Origin: Achromobacter aegrifaciens
GTDB lineage: Bacteria > Pseudomonadota > Gammaproteobacteria > Burkholderiales > Burkholderiaceae_B
Direction of reading: 5' to 3'
Assembly (NCBI RefSeq): GCF_902859735.1
Contig: NZ_CADIJY010000003.1
Location: 558,001 to 622,000 of the forward strand
DNA: 64,000 nucleotides
Both the position numbers and the translations under genes were made by a program. Positions 1 through 8,683 of this stretch are shown in pieces. Below the pieces are notes generated by a model, which saw nothing but the letters and a program-made list of their open reading frames with translations, was not told the DNA's origin and did no database searches. Positions within the stretch are counted from its first letter, which is position 1. Each line of letters opens with the position of its first letter.

Positions 1-482
1 TCGAGCAGGCGGTCGATCAGGTCCAGGCTCAGCGGCACCTGGCTCACGGGAGGGATGTGATACAGGTACATGCGCAACCGGTCGTCGCCCACGCCTTCGA
101 TCAGTTCGGCGTAGTAGCGGAACAGGCCTTCGTCGCTCACGCCCTTGTAATAGAAGGGGGGCAGGACCAGCACGCCCATGCTGCCGCTGCGCACGGCGTG
201 GCGTGTCAATTCGATCGCGTCGGGCAGCGCGCAGGCGCCCGTGCCGGGCATCAGCGCCGACGGTTCCACGCCCGCTTCCAGCAGCGCGTCCAGCAGGCTG
301 CGCTTTTCCGACAGGGCGAGCGAGTTGGCTTCCGAGTTGGTGCCGAATATGGCCAGCCCGACGGATTGTTCGCGCAGCCAGCGGCAGTGCTTCACATAGC
401 GTCCCAGCGCCGGGCGATAGGCTGCGTCGAATGGCGTCAGGACCGGAGAAAAAACGCCGGGAATGCTGGCTTGGGTGCTCAT
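1..482 (-). CDS. DapA-family aldolase/lyase, truncated by the window edge
   Basis: The start codon is the ATG complement at 480–482; about 160 N-terminal residues are visible and the gene runs off position 1. The frame reads MSTQASIPGVFSPVLTPFD, which fits the N-terminal strand of the dihydrodipicolinate synthase (DapA/N-acetylneuraminate lyase) TIM-barrel family. GTNSEA near residues 47–52 matches the family GTTGE phosphate/carboxylate-binding motif, and YLYHIPP near 139–145 matches the strand carrying the catalytic tyrosine. The Schiff-base lysine would lie beyond the window. Members condense or cleave pyruvate with aldehydes. It is not placed with lysine-biosynthesis genes and is divergent from a LysR gene, so a catabolic aldolase or dehydratase is more likely than true DapA (inference). 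Confidence 0.8.
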   Translation of the reverse strand, partial: MSTQASIPGVFSPVLTPFDAAYRPALGRYVKHCRWLREQSVGLAIFGTNSEANSLALSEKRSLLDALLEAGVEPSALMPGTGACALPDAIELTRHAVRSGSMGVLVLPPFYYKGVSDEGLFRYYAELIEGVGDDRLRMYLYHIPPVSQVPLSLDLIDRLL

Positions 483-609
483 TGTCTCTACTCGTTTTCT
501 GATGAATGAAAAGGACGCGCCACGGGGCGCAGCGGCAACGTCTGATTCTGGCACCGAAGCGGCCAGTGAACATCTGCTGTTTAATTGCTTCAATCCATAA
601 AATTGTTGT

Positions 610-629
610 GGTTTGCCCTGGCGCAAACC
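610..629. promoter_or_regulatory. Probable LysR operator between the DapA-like gene and its LysR regulator
   Basis: A perfect 7-6-7 inverted repeat, GGTTTGC (610–616) and GCAAACC (623–629), contains the T-N11-A spacing typical of LysR-type sites (T613, A625). It lies 27 bp before the LysR TTG start and about 130 bp before the divergent DapA-like start, so it could serve both genes. No binding evidence exists. Confidence 0.45.
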
Positions 630-655
630 ATGCCTGCAGAAAAAGGGGGGACGCT

Positions 656-1552
656 TTGGATACGCGATATGTGCAGAGCTTTGTGTCGGTGGTCGAATGC
701 GGATCGCTGGCGGAGGCCGCGCGCCGGCTGGACCTGACCCCCGCTGCCATTGCGGCGCGGGTGCGCACCCTGGAGGAAGAGCTGGGCGCCACGCTCATCA
801 AGCGCGTGGGCCGCAGCGTCAAGGCGACCGAAGCGGGCCTGAAAGTGCTGGAACGAGCCCGCAGCGTGCTGCGCGAAGTGCGCGACCTGCGGGCCAGCGC
901 CAGCGACGACGCGCCCTTGGGCGAGTTGAGGCTGGGCGTGTCGGTGTCGGCGCTGACGGGCATCATGCCCACCGTGCTGGCGCGCCTGTACCGGCGCCTG
1001 CCCAAGCTGGCCGTTTTCGTGGAGCCAGGCACCTCCAATCACCTGTACCACCGGGTGATCAACGGCGACCTGGACGCGGCCTTCATCGTCAAACCGCAAT
1101 TCAACCTGTCCAAGGGCTACGCCTGGAAATTGGTGGCGGAAGAGCCGCTGGTGGTGCTGGCGCCGCCCGATACCGTAAGCAATGACGCCCACGAGCTGAT
1201 GAGCACGCAGCCTTTCATACGCTATGACCGCAACGTCTGGGGCGGCCGGCTGGCGGACCAGTATCTGCGCCAGCACGGCATCGTGCCGCGCGAGCGCCTG
1301 GAGGTCGACGGCCTGATGGGCATCGCCTGCATGGTGTCGGAAGGGCTGGGCGTGTCGCTAGTGCCCGATTGGGCGCCGGATTGGGTGGACAGCCGGCGCG
1401 TCAAGCGAGTGCCGCTGCCGGGGCGCGCGCCTCTGCGCTGCATGGGGATCATCTGGGCCCGGCATATGCCGCATTCGGCGTTGGCGGAAGCGTTCGTCGA
1501 AGAGGCCGGCCTGGCTTTGAACCTGCCCGCGGAGCCGATAGAGGACGAGTGA
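656..1552 (+). CDS. LysR-family transcriptional regulator
   Basis: A 298-residue LysR regulator if translation starts at TTG 656, which is preceded by an AAAAGGGGGG Shine-Dalgarno-like tract; the open frame extends further upstream but that part lacks family similarity. Residues 1–60 form the winged helix-turn-helix (FVSVVECGSLAEAARRLDLT), followed by the linker helix and a periplasmic-binding-protein-like effector domain of normal length. It is divergent from the DapA-like gene at 1–482, the usual arrangement for a LysR regulator and its target, so that gene is the probable target (inference). An inverted repeat with T-N11-A spacing lies at 610–629. The effector is unknown. Confidence 0.85.
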   Translation: MDTRYVQSFVSVVECGSLAEAARRLDLTPAAIAARVRTLEEELGATLIKRVGRSVKATEAGLKVLERARSVLREVRDLRASASDDAPLGELRLGVSVSALTGIMPTVLARLYRRLPKLAVFVEPGTSNHLYHRVINGDLDAAFIVKPQFNLSKGYAWKLVAEEPLVVLAPPDTVSNDAHELMSTQPFIRYDRNVWGGRLADQYLRQHGIVPRERLEVDGLMGIACMVSEGLGVSLVPDWAPDWVDSRRVKRVPLPGRAPLRCMGIIWARHMPHSALAEAFVEEAGLALNLPAEPIEDE

Positions 1553-1612
1553 GCGGCCGAGGGGGCGCGCTGCGAATCGCGCGGGGCGTCGCTGCCCTGC
1601 GGACCCACCATG

Positions 1613-1655
1613 AAAAACACCCCGTACGCTGGATCGGTATCCAGCGTACGGGGTG
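1613..1655 (-). terminator. Rho-independent terminator of rne
   Basis: A perfect 16-bp stem (1618–1633 with 1640–1655) closes a 6-nt loop. On the minus strand it is followed by five T residues (complement of A1613–1617). It lies about 40 bp after the rne stop and points in the rne direction. The plus-strand side lacks a T tract, so it is mainly for rne. Confidence 0.85.
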
Positions 1656-1694
1656 CGATGTGCTGCCAGTCGCAAGCCCTTGCGGGCCTGCGGC

Positions 1695-4600
1695 TTAGTG
1701 GCGCGTTTCGACCTGAACCAGCGGTTCGTTGGAAACGGCCGCGACCGGCTTGCGCTCGCGGCCCAGGCGGACCGGCGTGTGCGCAGCGGCGATACGCAGC
1801 TGGGTCTGGGCGTGGCGGTCCGGATCGGTCTCCACCCACTGCAGGCCAGCGGCATTCACCACGTCGTGCAGGGCCTGGGCCTTGGCCGACGGGGCGACAG
1901 CCGGCACCACGATGGGTTGGCTGGCTGCAGGAGCCGGGGCAGCCACTTCCTGTGCGACAGGCGCGACAGGAACTGCCGGGGCGACCGGTGCGGGGGCGGG
2001 AGCAACCACGGGCTCGACGGCGGCGGCTTCCACCGGCGCCGGCTCGGTCGCTGCGGGGGCGGAAACCTCGCTCGCGGCCTGCACGGACACCGGCTGGGCC
2101 ACGGGTTCGACGGCTTGCTCGGCTTGGGCCTGCACGGGCGCTGCCGGCTGGGTTTCAACCGGAGCAGCGGCAACCTGGACGGGCTCGGCTGTCGTGGTTT
2201 CGGGCTGCTGGGCTTGCGCCGGAGCGGCCTGGACATGTGCGGCAGGTTCCTCGGTTTGCGCAGCGGTCACGGCGGGCTGGGCAGCGGCTTCTTCCGACTG
2301 TTCGATGCTGTCGTCGTCAGCGCCATCTTCCTGCTGGTCGTCGCTGCCGGCCAAGCCAGCTTCTTCCTGGCTGCGGCGGCCACGGCGGCTGCGGCGGCGG
2401 CGGCGCTTGCGCTCGGGATCGGCGGCGCCTTCGGCGCCTTCCACGGCGGGTACGCCATCGGCGGTCTGTTCGAGCACGGCTTCGGCTTCGCCGGCCTCGG
2501 CGGTCACCGCGGCGGCTTCAGGAGCCGGTTTGGTTTCGGGCAGGGCGGTGGCGACCGTCTGCGCCAGGGCGGCGACCATGCTTTCCTGTTCGCTCATCGG
2601 GGCGTCGGACTGGCCTTCCTCGCGGCGATTGCGGCCACGGCCGCGGCGACGGTTGCGGCCGGCGCCGCTGTCCTCGCCGCCAGCTTCCACGGCTTGCTCG
2701 GGGCGGTGGGACGCCAGGGCAGCTTGCGCAGCCTGGGTGTCGCGTTCGCCACGGGCGTCGTTGCGGTTGTTGCGGTCGCCGCGTTCCTGGCGCTCGCCCT
2801 CGGCGCGGCGGTTGCCGCGGACGTGGTGGCGGCCGCCTTCGCTGCCCTCGGCGCCTTCGCCGCGGGATTCGCCGCGGCGGTTGCGGTTGCGGTCCGAACC
2901 ATGGCGTTCGCCACGGCGTTCCTGGCCGTCATGGCTGCTGCGGCCCTTGCCGCGGCCGGAGCTGGCGCGCTTGGCGCTGTCTTCCTGGGCAGCGGGAGCG
3001 GGCTTGGCCGCTTCGGAGCTGCCGCCCAGCCACCCGAACAGGCGCTTGAACAGGCCGCCCAGGCCGCCGGTTGCTGCCGGCGCGGGAGCCGGCGCAGCGG
3101 GAGCCGGGGTCGAAACAGGAGCGGGCTGCGAGGGCGTGATGCCCTTGACCAGCGCTTCCGGACGCGACTTGATTTCGTGCTCGCGCGGCTGCCAGGGGGC
3201 GTCCGTGGCCGGGGCTTCAACCAGTTCGAAGCTGGTCTTCAGTTCTTCCAGGCGCGGATCGTCGTGGCGCAGGCGCTCGATGTGGTGGTGCGGCGTTTCC
3301 AGATGCTTGTTGGGGATCAGCATCAGGTTGACCTTGAGGCGGGCTTCCATCTTGGTGATGTCGGCGCGCTTTTCGTTCAGCAGGTAGGTTGCAACGTCGA
3401 CCGGCACTTGGGCGTGCACGGCGGCGGTGTTTTCCTTCATGGCCTCTTCCTGCAGCAGGCGCAGCACATGCAGGGCGCTGGACTCGGCGTCGCGGATCAC
3501 GCCGGTGCCGTTGCAGCGCGGGCAGGTGATGTGCGAGCCTTCGTTCAGGGCGGGACGCAGGCGCTGGCGCGACAGTTCCATCAGGCCGAAGCGCGAAATC
3601 TTGCCCATCTGGACGCGGGCGCGGTCGAAGTGGAGGGCGTCACGCAGGCGCTGTTCGACGGCGCGCTGGTTCTTGCTGTCCTCCATGTCGATGAAGTCGA
3701 TGACGATCAGGCCGCCCAGGTCGCGCAGGCGCAACTGGCGGGCCACTTCATCGGCTGCTTCCGAGTTGGTGCGCAGCGCGGTTTCCTCGATGTCGGCGCC
3801 GCGCGTGGAGCGGGCCGAATTGACGTCCACGGAAACCAGGGCTTCGGTGTGGTCGATGACGATGGCGCCGCCCGAGGGCAGCGTGACCGTGCGCGAGTAC
3901 GCCGTTTCGATCTGGTGTTCGATCTGGAAACGGGAGAAGAGGGGGATATCGTCGCGGTAGCGTTTGACGCGCTGGACGTTGTCCGGCATCACCACGCTCA
4001 TGAAGGCCGTGGCCTGGTCGGCGATCTCGTCGGTATCGATGAGGATCTCGCCGATTTCCGGGGAGAAGTAGTCGCGGATGGCCCGGATGACCAGGCTGGA
4101 TTCCAGGTAGATCAGGATCGGCGCGGAGTTGTCGCGCGCGGCGCCGTCGATCGCGGTCCAGAGCTGCAACAGGTAGGACAGGTCCCACTGGAGCTCTTCG
4201 ACGTTGCGGCCGATGCCGGCGGTGCGGGCGATGATGCTCATGCCCTGGGGCAGATCGAGCTGCTCCATCGTGTCGCGCAGTTCCTGGCGGTCCTCGCCCT
4301 CGACGCGGCGCGAAACGCCACCGCCACGGGGATTGTTGGGCATCAGGACCAGGTAGCGGCCGGCCAGCGAGATGAACGTGGTCAGGGCGGCGCCCTTGTT
4401 GCCGCGCTCTTCCTTTTCAACCTGGACGATCAGTTCCTGGCCTTCGCGCAGGGCGTCCTGGATGCGGGCGCTGCGGACGTCCACGCCTTCCTTGAAGTAG
4501 CTGCGGGCCACTTCCTTGAAAGGCAGGAAACCGTGACGGTCTTCACCGTAGTTGACGAAGCAAGCTTCGAGGCCGGGTTCGATCCGGGTGATGACACCTT

Positions 4601-4727
4601 TGTAGATATTGCCTTTGCGTTGTTCGCGGCCGGCAGTCTCGATGTCGAGGTCGATGAGTTTTTGCCCATCGACGATAGCGACGCGTAATTCTTCCTGATG
4701 CGTCGCATTGAACAGCATGCGCTTCAT
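1695..4727 (-). CDS. rne: Ribonuclease E
   Basis: A 1010-residue RNase E, the essential endonuclease that starts mRNA decay and matures rRNA and tRNA, usually at the inner membrane as the degradosome scaffold. The N-terminal half is typical: S1 domain near residues 38–120, a DNase I-like catalytic region with the aspartates of VSVDVNSARSTRG and VIDFIDMED, and the zinc-link CPRCNGTG. The C-terminal half is low-complexity: arginine-rich RNA-binding blocks (including RKRRRRRSRRGRR) and a long Ala/Pro/Val/Glu-rich tail, ending in a compact VQVETRH tail. The start MKRMLFNATHQEELRVAIVDG matches the family. It is divergent from rluC, with a palindromic leader that could be an autoregulatory target, as known for E. 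coli rne. Confidence 0.97.
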   Translation of the reverse strand: MKRMLFNATHQEELRVAIVDGQKLIDLDIETAGREQRKGNIYKGVITRIEPGLEACFVNYGEDRHGFLPFKEVARSYFKEGVDVRSARIQDALREGQELIVQVEKEERGNKGAALTTFISLAGRYLVLMPNNPRGGGVSRRVEGEDRQELRDTMEQLDLPQGMSIIARTAGIGRNVEELQWDLSYLLQLWTAIDGAARDNSAPILIYLESSLVIRAIRDYFSPEIGEILIDTDEIADQATAFMSVVMPDNVQRVKRYRDDIPLFSRFQIEHQIETAYSRTVTLPSGGAIVIDHTEALVSVDVNSARSTRGADIEETALRTNSEAADEVARQLRLRDLGGLIVIDFIDMEDSKNQRAVEQRLRDALHFDRARVQMGKISRFGLMELSRQRLRPALNEGSHITCPRCNGTGVIRDAESSALHVLRLLQEEAMKENTAAVHAQVPVDVATYLLNEKRADITKMEARLKVNLMLIPNKHLETPHHHIERLRHDDPRLEELKTSFELVEAPATDAPWQPREHEIKSRPEALVKGITPSQPAPVSTPAPAAPAPAPAATGGLGGLFKRLFGWLGGSSEAAKPAPAAQEDSAKRASSGRGKGRSSHDGQERRGERHGSDRNRNRRGESRGEGAEGSEGGRHHVRGNRRAEGERQERGDRNNRNDARGERDTQAAQAALASHRPEQAVEAGGEDSGAGRNRRRGRGRNRREEGQSDAPMSEQESMVAALAQTVATALPETKPAPEAAAVTAEAGEAEAVLEQTADGVPAVEGAEGAADPERKRRRRRSRRGRRSQEEAGLAGSDDQQEDGADDDSIEQSEEAAAQPAVTAAQTEEPAAHVQAAPAQAQQPETTTAEPVQVAAAPVETQPAAPVQAQAEQAVEPVAQPVSVQAASEVSAPAATEPAPVEAAAVEPVVAPAPAPVAPAVPVAPVAQEVAAPAPAASQPIVVPAVAPSAKAQALHDVVNAAGLQWVETDPDRHAQTQLRIAAAHTPVRLGRERKPVAAVSNEPLVQVETRH

Positions 4728-5235
4728 GAGAGGGGTTCTCCGTTGTCATGACGCGCCGATATCGGCGCGTGACCTCGGGTCACTCGGGCTGCGGGCTGAA
4801 GCGGGCAAGAGTTGCGGACCGTACCTGGGCGGCGCCCAGGCGTATCCGCCGCGGGTCAGGCGGGCACGTCGAGCCGTGGGGCTCGGGGTTCTGTCAGCAG
4901 GAGGGTCAGCTTCACTGAATGTGGTTTGACGGAAAAGTGCTGTGAACGGCAGTTGCGGTCGGATTGGTTGCCCACGCGCAGCTGGTGCTTTAAATATGCG
5001 ACGATTCTTGCGGTGCTTCAGAGCCGCTTGCGGCATGCAACGGACCTGCTGGGACAGCGGGCAAAATGAATGCCACACCACTATCCGGCAGGGCGCGGTT
5101 GCGCCGGCGACCAAATGACCCCGGGGGTTGAATGAGCAGGCAGTACAATGGCGGCCCGCGCGCTCGACGGAGTTGCGTAACGTTGCATCTCTACGTCAGG
5201 CGGCTAGTTCAGCCCCTTTAGGCTGTCCCGATTAT
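4728..5235. other. rne/rluC divergent intergenic region with palindromic rne leader
   Basis: About 500 bp without a convincing gene. Next to rne lies a perfect 20-bp palindrome (4751–4770, ACGCGCCGAT and its complement) and a second short hairpin GTGACC-TCG-GGTCAC (4769–4783), both in the expected rne 5' untranslated region. A TACAAT hexamer (5144–5149) is a possible rluC -10 element but has no good -35 partner. Short frames here show no family similarity. Confidence 0.6.
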
Positions 5236-6213
5236 ATGTCGCTTTTCGCAATGCGCAAAGAAACTTCCCCCTCGCTTTCCCTCTCTAAAGCTCCCCCTGC
5301 CGTCCGGATGGTGGAAGTCGATGCCGAGCATGCCGGCCAGCGTCTGGACAACTACCTTGCGCGCCTGTGCAAGGGCGTCCCCAAAACCCATATCTACAAG
5401 GCCATACGCGGCGGCGAAGTGCGGGTAAACAAGGGACGCACTTCGGCCGACTACCGCGTCGCCGAGGGCGACGTGGTCCGCGTTCCGCCGCTGCGGCTGC
5501 CCGACCCGGGCAAGCCCCGTCCGGTGCCTGGCGCCGAATTCCCCGTGGTGTTCGAGGACGAGGCGTTGCTTGTCGTGGACAAGCCCGCCGGCGTGGCGGT
5601 CCATGGCGGCAGCGGCGTGTCCTTCGGCGTGATCGAACAGCTGCGGGCGGCCCGGCCCGGCGCCAAGTTCCTGGAACTGGTCCATCGCCTGGACCGGGAG
5701 ACCTCGGGTCTCTTGATGGTGGCCAAGAAGCGCAGCGCCCTGCTGGCGTTGCACGCCATGCTGCGCGAAGGAAAAGGGGACAAACATTACCTGGCCCTGG
5801 TCGAGGGCGATTGGGTCAATGACCGCCAGCACATCAAGCTGGGGCTGTCCAAGTGGACCACCCAGTCCGGCGAGCGCCGGGTCAAGGTCGATCCGGACGG
5901 CCAGTCGGCGCACACCATCGTCACGCTCAAGCAGCGTTTTGGTGGCTATAGTCTGGTCGACGCCGAATTGCGTACCGGTCGCACCCATCAGATCCGGGTG
6001 CACCTGGCCGCCAGCGGCTTCCCCATCGTGGGCGACGACAAGTACGGCCACGACGAAGTACGGGCGCAGTTCGCGCGCATGGGTTTTGGCAGGATGTTCC
6101 TGCACGCCCACCAATTGACCCTGGCCCACCCGGTGACGGGCGAGTCCCTGACGCTTACCGCCGAGCTGCCCCCAGCTTGCCGGAAAATACTGAAACAACT
6201 GGAGTCGGTCTGA
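5236..6213 (+). CDS. rluC: 23S rRNA pseudouridine(955/2504/2580) synthase RluC
   Basis: A 325-residue RluA-family pseudouridine synthase. An S4 RNA-binding domain spans about residues 34–95 (QRLDNYLARLCKGVPKTHIYKAIRGGEVRVN), followed by the catalytic domain with HRLDRETSGLL, where Asp153 is the nucleophile, and RTGRTHQIRVHL near the C-terminus. It isomerises uridines in 23S rRNA. The gene lies opposite rne, the normal place of rluC in proteobacteria, which supports RluC over RluD. I chose ATG 5236; ATG 5251 is also possible and neither has a strong ribosome-binding site. The upstream part of the frame (from 5128) lacks family similarity. The HAD phosphatase gene starts 2 bp after the stop. 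Confidence 0.92.
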   Translation: MSLFAMRKETSPSLSLSKAPPAVRMVEVDAEHAGQRLDNYLARLCKGVPKTHIYKAIRGGEVRVNKGRTSADYRVAEGDVVRVPPLRLPDPGKPRPVPGAEFPVVFEDEALLVVDKPAGVAVHGGSGVSFGVIEQLRAARPGAKFLELVHRLDRETSGLLMVAKKRSALLALHAMLREGKGDKHYLALVEGDWVNDRQHIKLGLSKWTTQSGERRVKVDPDGQSAHTIVTLKQRFGGYSLVDAELRTGRTHQIRVHLAASGFPIVGDDKYGHDEVRAQFARMGFGRMFLHAHQLTLAHPVTGESLTLTAELPPACRKILKQLESV

Positions 6214-6215
6214 TT

Positions 6216-6866
6216 ATGTCGTATTCGCTGGTCGTTTTTGACTGGGATGGCACCCTGATGGATTCCACGCACAGCATCGTGGCCGCCATCCAGGGCGCCT
6301 GCCGCGACCTGGAGCTGGCGGTGCCTTCGGCATCCGATGCCAGCTGGGTGATAGGCCTGTCCCTGGAAAGCGCCCTGCGCCGCGCGGTGCCGGAACTGAC
6401 GCAGGCGATGCTGCCGCGCTTCCTGGAGCGCTACCGCACGCACTATCTGCTGCGTGATCCGGAATTGCGCCTGTTCGAGGGCGTGCAGGAACTCTTGGCC
6501 GAACTGGCCGGGCAAAACGTGCGCCTGGCGGTGGCTACCGGCAAGAGCCGCGTGGGCCTGACCCGCGCGCTGGCCGCGACCGGCCTGGGGCCGCTGTTCG
6601 ATGCCACGCGCACCGCCGACGAAACTTTCAGCAAGCCGCATCCGGCGATGCTGCACGAACTGATGCAGGAGCTGGACGTGGATCCGGACCGCGTCGTGAT
6701 GGTGGGTGACACCTCGCACGACCTGCAGATGGCGATCAATGCCGGCGTGCATGGCCTGGGGGTGACCTATGGCGCACATACCCTGAAGGAACTTGAGGGT
6801 TGTTCGCCCCAGGCGGTGCTCGACAGCGTGCCGAAGGTGCGCGAATGGCTGCTGCCGCGTATCTAG
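6216..6866 (+). CDS. HAD-superfamily hydrolase, phosphoglycolate phosphatase-like
   Basis: A 216-residue HAD phosphatase. The nucleophile motif FDWDGTLMD gives Asp9 and the acid/base Asp11; motif II is in VATGKS, the motif III lysine lies in TFSKPHP, and motif IV is GDTSHD. An alpha-helical type 1 cap lies between residues 20 and 90. The start is 2 bp after the rluC stop, so the two genes are almost certainly co-transcribed, as in many betaproteobacteria. Such proteins hydrolyse small phosphate esters (Gph/YfbT-like); the substrate cannot be read from the sequence. Confidence 0.88.
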   Translation: MSYSLVVFDWDGTLMDSTHSIVAAIQGACRDLELAVPSASDASWVIGLSLESALRRAVPELTQAMLPRFLERYRTHYLLRDPELRLFEGVQELLAELAGQNVRLAVATGKSRVGLTRALAATGLGPLFDATRTADETFSKPHPAMLHELMQELDVDPDRVVMVGDTSHDLQMAINAGVHGLGVTYGAHTLKELEGCSPQAVLDSVPKVREWLLPRI

Positions 6867-7045
6867 CGGCCTGGCGCCCGGGATTCTCCGGGCGTGCGCA
6901 GTCCGGGCGCGGAACGCCCGCCGTACGCGCGGGTCTATAGGAAATACCCGCAAGCGCCGGCTGCCGCGGAATATCATGGGGCGGCGCGGCGTCCATGGCT
7001 TGCGCAGGGCGCGTCCATGATCCTGCGGGCGCTACACCGGAGACC

Positions 7046-8011
7046 ATGATGTTGATACGCAAGCCCGACGATATTCTTCCGTACGAGATCACCTCCGAGG
7101 ACGTCTGGCGTTCGCGCCGCGAACTGATGCTGCGCGCGGGGCTGGTCGCGGCCGCCGCAGGCCTGCCGGGGTGGGCCATGCGCAGCGCGCACGCCCAGGA
7201 GGCCGGCGTTCTGCCGGGCAAGCTCAACCCCGCCTTGAGCGTCATGGACAAGCAGACGACGCTGGCCGACGTCACCTCCTACAACAACTACTACGAGTTC
7301 GGCGTGGATAAGGGCGATCCGGCCGCCAATGCCGGCAAATTGCAGACACGCCCCTGGAGCGTGAGCGTCGAGGGCGAAGTCGGCAAGCCGCGCACCTTTT
7401 CCATCGAAGAGCTGCTCAAGCTGGCGCCGATGGAAGAACGCGTCTACCGGCTGCGCTGCGTCGAGGGCTGGTCCATGGTGATTCCGTGGATGGGCTATTC
7501 GCTGTCGGCGCTGCTCAAGCAGGTCGAACCCACGGGCAACGCCAAGTACGTGGAATTCGTCACCGCCGTGCAGCGCGAGAACATGCCGGGCGTGCGCGCC
7601 GCGATCCTGGAATGGCCTTATGTGGAGGGCCTGCGCATCGACGAAGCCATGAATCCCCTGGCCATGCTGGTGTTCGGCGTCTACGGAAAGGTGCTGCCGA
7701 ACCAGAACGGCGCGCCGCTCAGGTTGGCGGTGCCCTGGAAGTATGGTTTCAAGTCGGCCAAGTCCCTGGTCAAGATCCGCCTGGTCGAAAAGCCGCCCGT
7801 GTCGTCGTGGATCAAGGCCGCGCCCCAGGAGTACGGCTTTTACGCCAATGTGAATCCCGACGTGCCTCATCCGCGCTGGAGCCAGGCCACGGAACGCCGC
7901 ATTGGCGAGGACGGGCTGTTCTCCCCCAAGCGCAAGACCTTGATGTTCAACGGTTATGCCGAACAGGTGGCGTCGCTCTACCAGGGGATGGACCTGAAGG
8001 CGAACTACTGA
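7046..8011 (+). CDS. msrP: Protein-methionine-sulfoxide reductase catalytic subunit MsrP
   Basis: A 321-residue periplasmic molybdopterin enzyme (formerly YedY) that reduces methionine sulfoxide in oxidised envelope proteins. The N-terminus has a twin-arginine signal ([10 protein letters not shown], Arg24–Arg25) followed by a hydrophobic alanine-rich core and a probable cleavage after AHA, residues 48–50. [13 protein letters not shown] carries Cys138, the molybdenum ligand. ATG 7046 and 7049 are adjacent; the GGAG at 7039–7042 suits 7049 slightly better. The msrQ gene follows after 9 bp and supplies the membrane haem partner. Confidence 0.95.
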   Translation: MMLIRKPDDILPYEITSEDVWRSRRELMLRAGLVAAAAGLPGWAMRSAHAQEAGVLPGKLNPALSVMDKQTTLADVTSYNNYYEFGVDKGDPAANAGKLQTRPWSVSVEGEVGKPRTFSIEELLKLAPMEERVYRLRCVEGWSMVIPWMGYSLSALLKQVEPTGNAKYVEFVTAVQRENMPGVRAAILEWPYVEGLRIDEAMNPLAMLVFGVYGKVLPNQNGAPLRLAVPWKYGFKSAKSLVKIRLVEKPPVSSWIKAAPQEYGFYANVNPDVPHPRWSQATERRIGEDGLFSPKRKTLMFNGYAEQVASLYQGMDLKANY

Positions 8012-8020
8012 GGCGATTCC

Positions 8021-8671
8021 ATGCCTGACGGCACTCCGCAGGTGGCTCCGGCCACGCCGCCGCGCAAGACCCAGCTTTCCGCCAAGACTGTGGGGCGCTT
8101 CAAACCGTTCCTGTTCCTGCTGGGGCTGGCGCCGTTCGCGCGTTGGATCTGGCTGGGCGTGAATAACGGGCTGACGGCGAACCCGGTCGAGTTCCTGACC
8201 CGTTCATCGGGTACCTGGACCCTGGTCTGCCTGCTCGTGACCCTGGCCATCACGCCGCTGCGCCGGCTGACTGGCCAGCCGGCATTGGTGCGTCTGCGGC
8301 GCATGTGCGGTTTGTTCGCGTTTTTCTATGGATCCATGCACTTCATGGCCTGGGTCTGGTGGGATCGCGGCTTCGATCCGGCGGGCATGCTGCGCGATAT
8401 CGGCGAACGCCCCTTCATCATGGTGGGATTTGCGGCGTTCGTGCTGATGGCCGCTCTGGCGGCTACCTCCACGCAGTGGGCCATGCGCAAGCTGGGCAAG
8501 CGCTGGCAAAGCCTGCACCGCGCCATCTATGCCATCGGCCTGCTGGCGGTGCTGCATTATTGGTGGCACAAGGCCGGCAAGAACGACCTGACGCAGCCCG
8601 CCTTGTACGCCGCCGTGCTGGCCTTGTTGCTGGGCTGGCGGCTGGTCGCCTGGTTGCGCGGCAGGCGGTAG
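8021..8671 (+). CDS. msrQ: Haem-binding membrane subunit MsrQ
   Basis: A 216-residue inner-membrane protein of the YedZ/ferric-reductase-like family that passes electrons from the respiratory chain to MsrP. About six hydrophobic helices are visible, beginning near residue 28. Histidines in FFYGSMHFMAW, SLHRAIYAIG and AVLHYWW are the likely haem ligands. It directly follows msrP and the pair forms one functional unit. Confidence 0.93.
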   Translation: MPDGTPQVAPATPPRKTQLSAKTVGRFKPFLFLLGLAPFARWIWLGVNNGLTANPVEFLTRSSGTWTLVCLLVTLAITPLRRLTGQPALVRLRRMCGLFAFFYGSMHFMAWVWWDRGFDPAGMLRDIGERPFIMVGFAAFVLMAALAATSTQWAMRKLGKRWQSLHRAIYAIGLLAVLHYWWHKAGKNDLTQPALYAAVLALLLGWRLVAWLRGRR

Positions 8672-8683
8672 CGCTGCGCGTCC

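Noticed and set aside
1653-4688. Very long open frame on the plus strand opposite rne (1011 residues)
   Set aside because: It is a GC-bias shadow of rne: the translation is low-complexity Gly/Ala/Val without domains, while the minus strand has clear RNase E motifs.
5128-5235. Upstream start for rluC at 5128
   Set aside because: The extra 36 residues are not conserved in the family and run through the rne–rluC promoter region.
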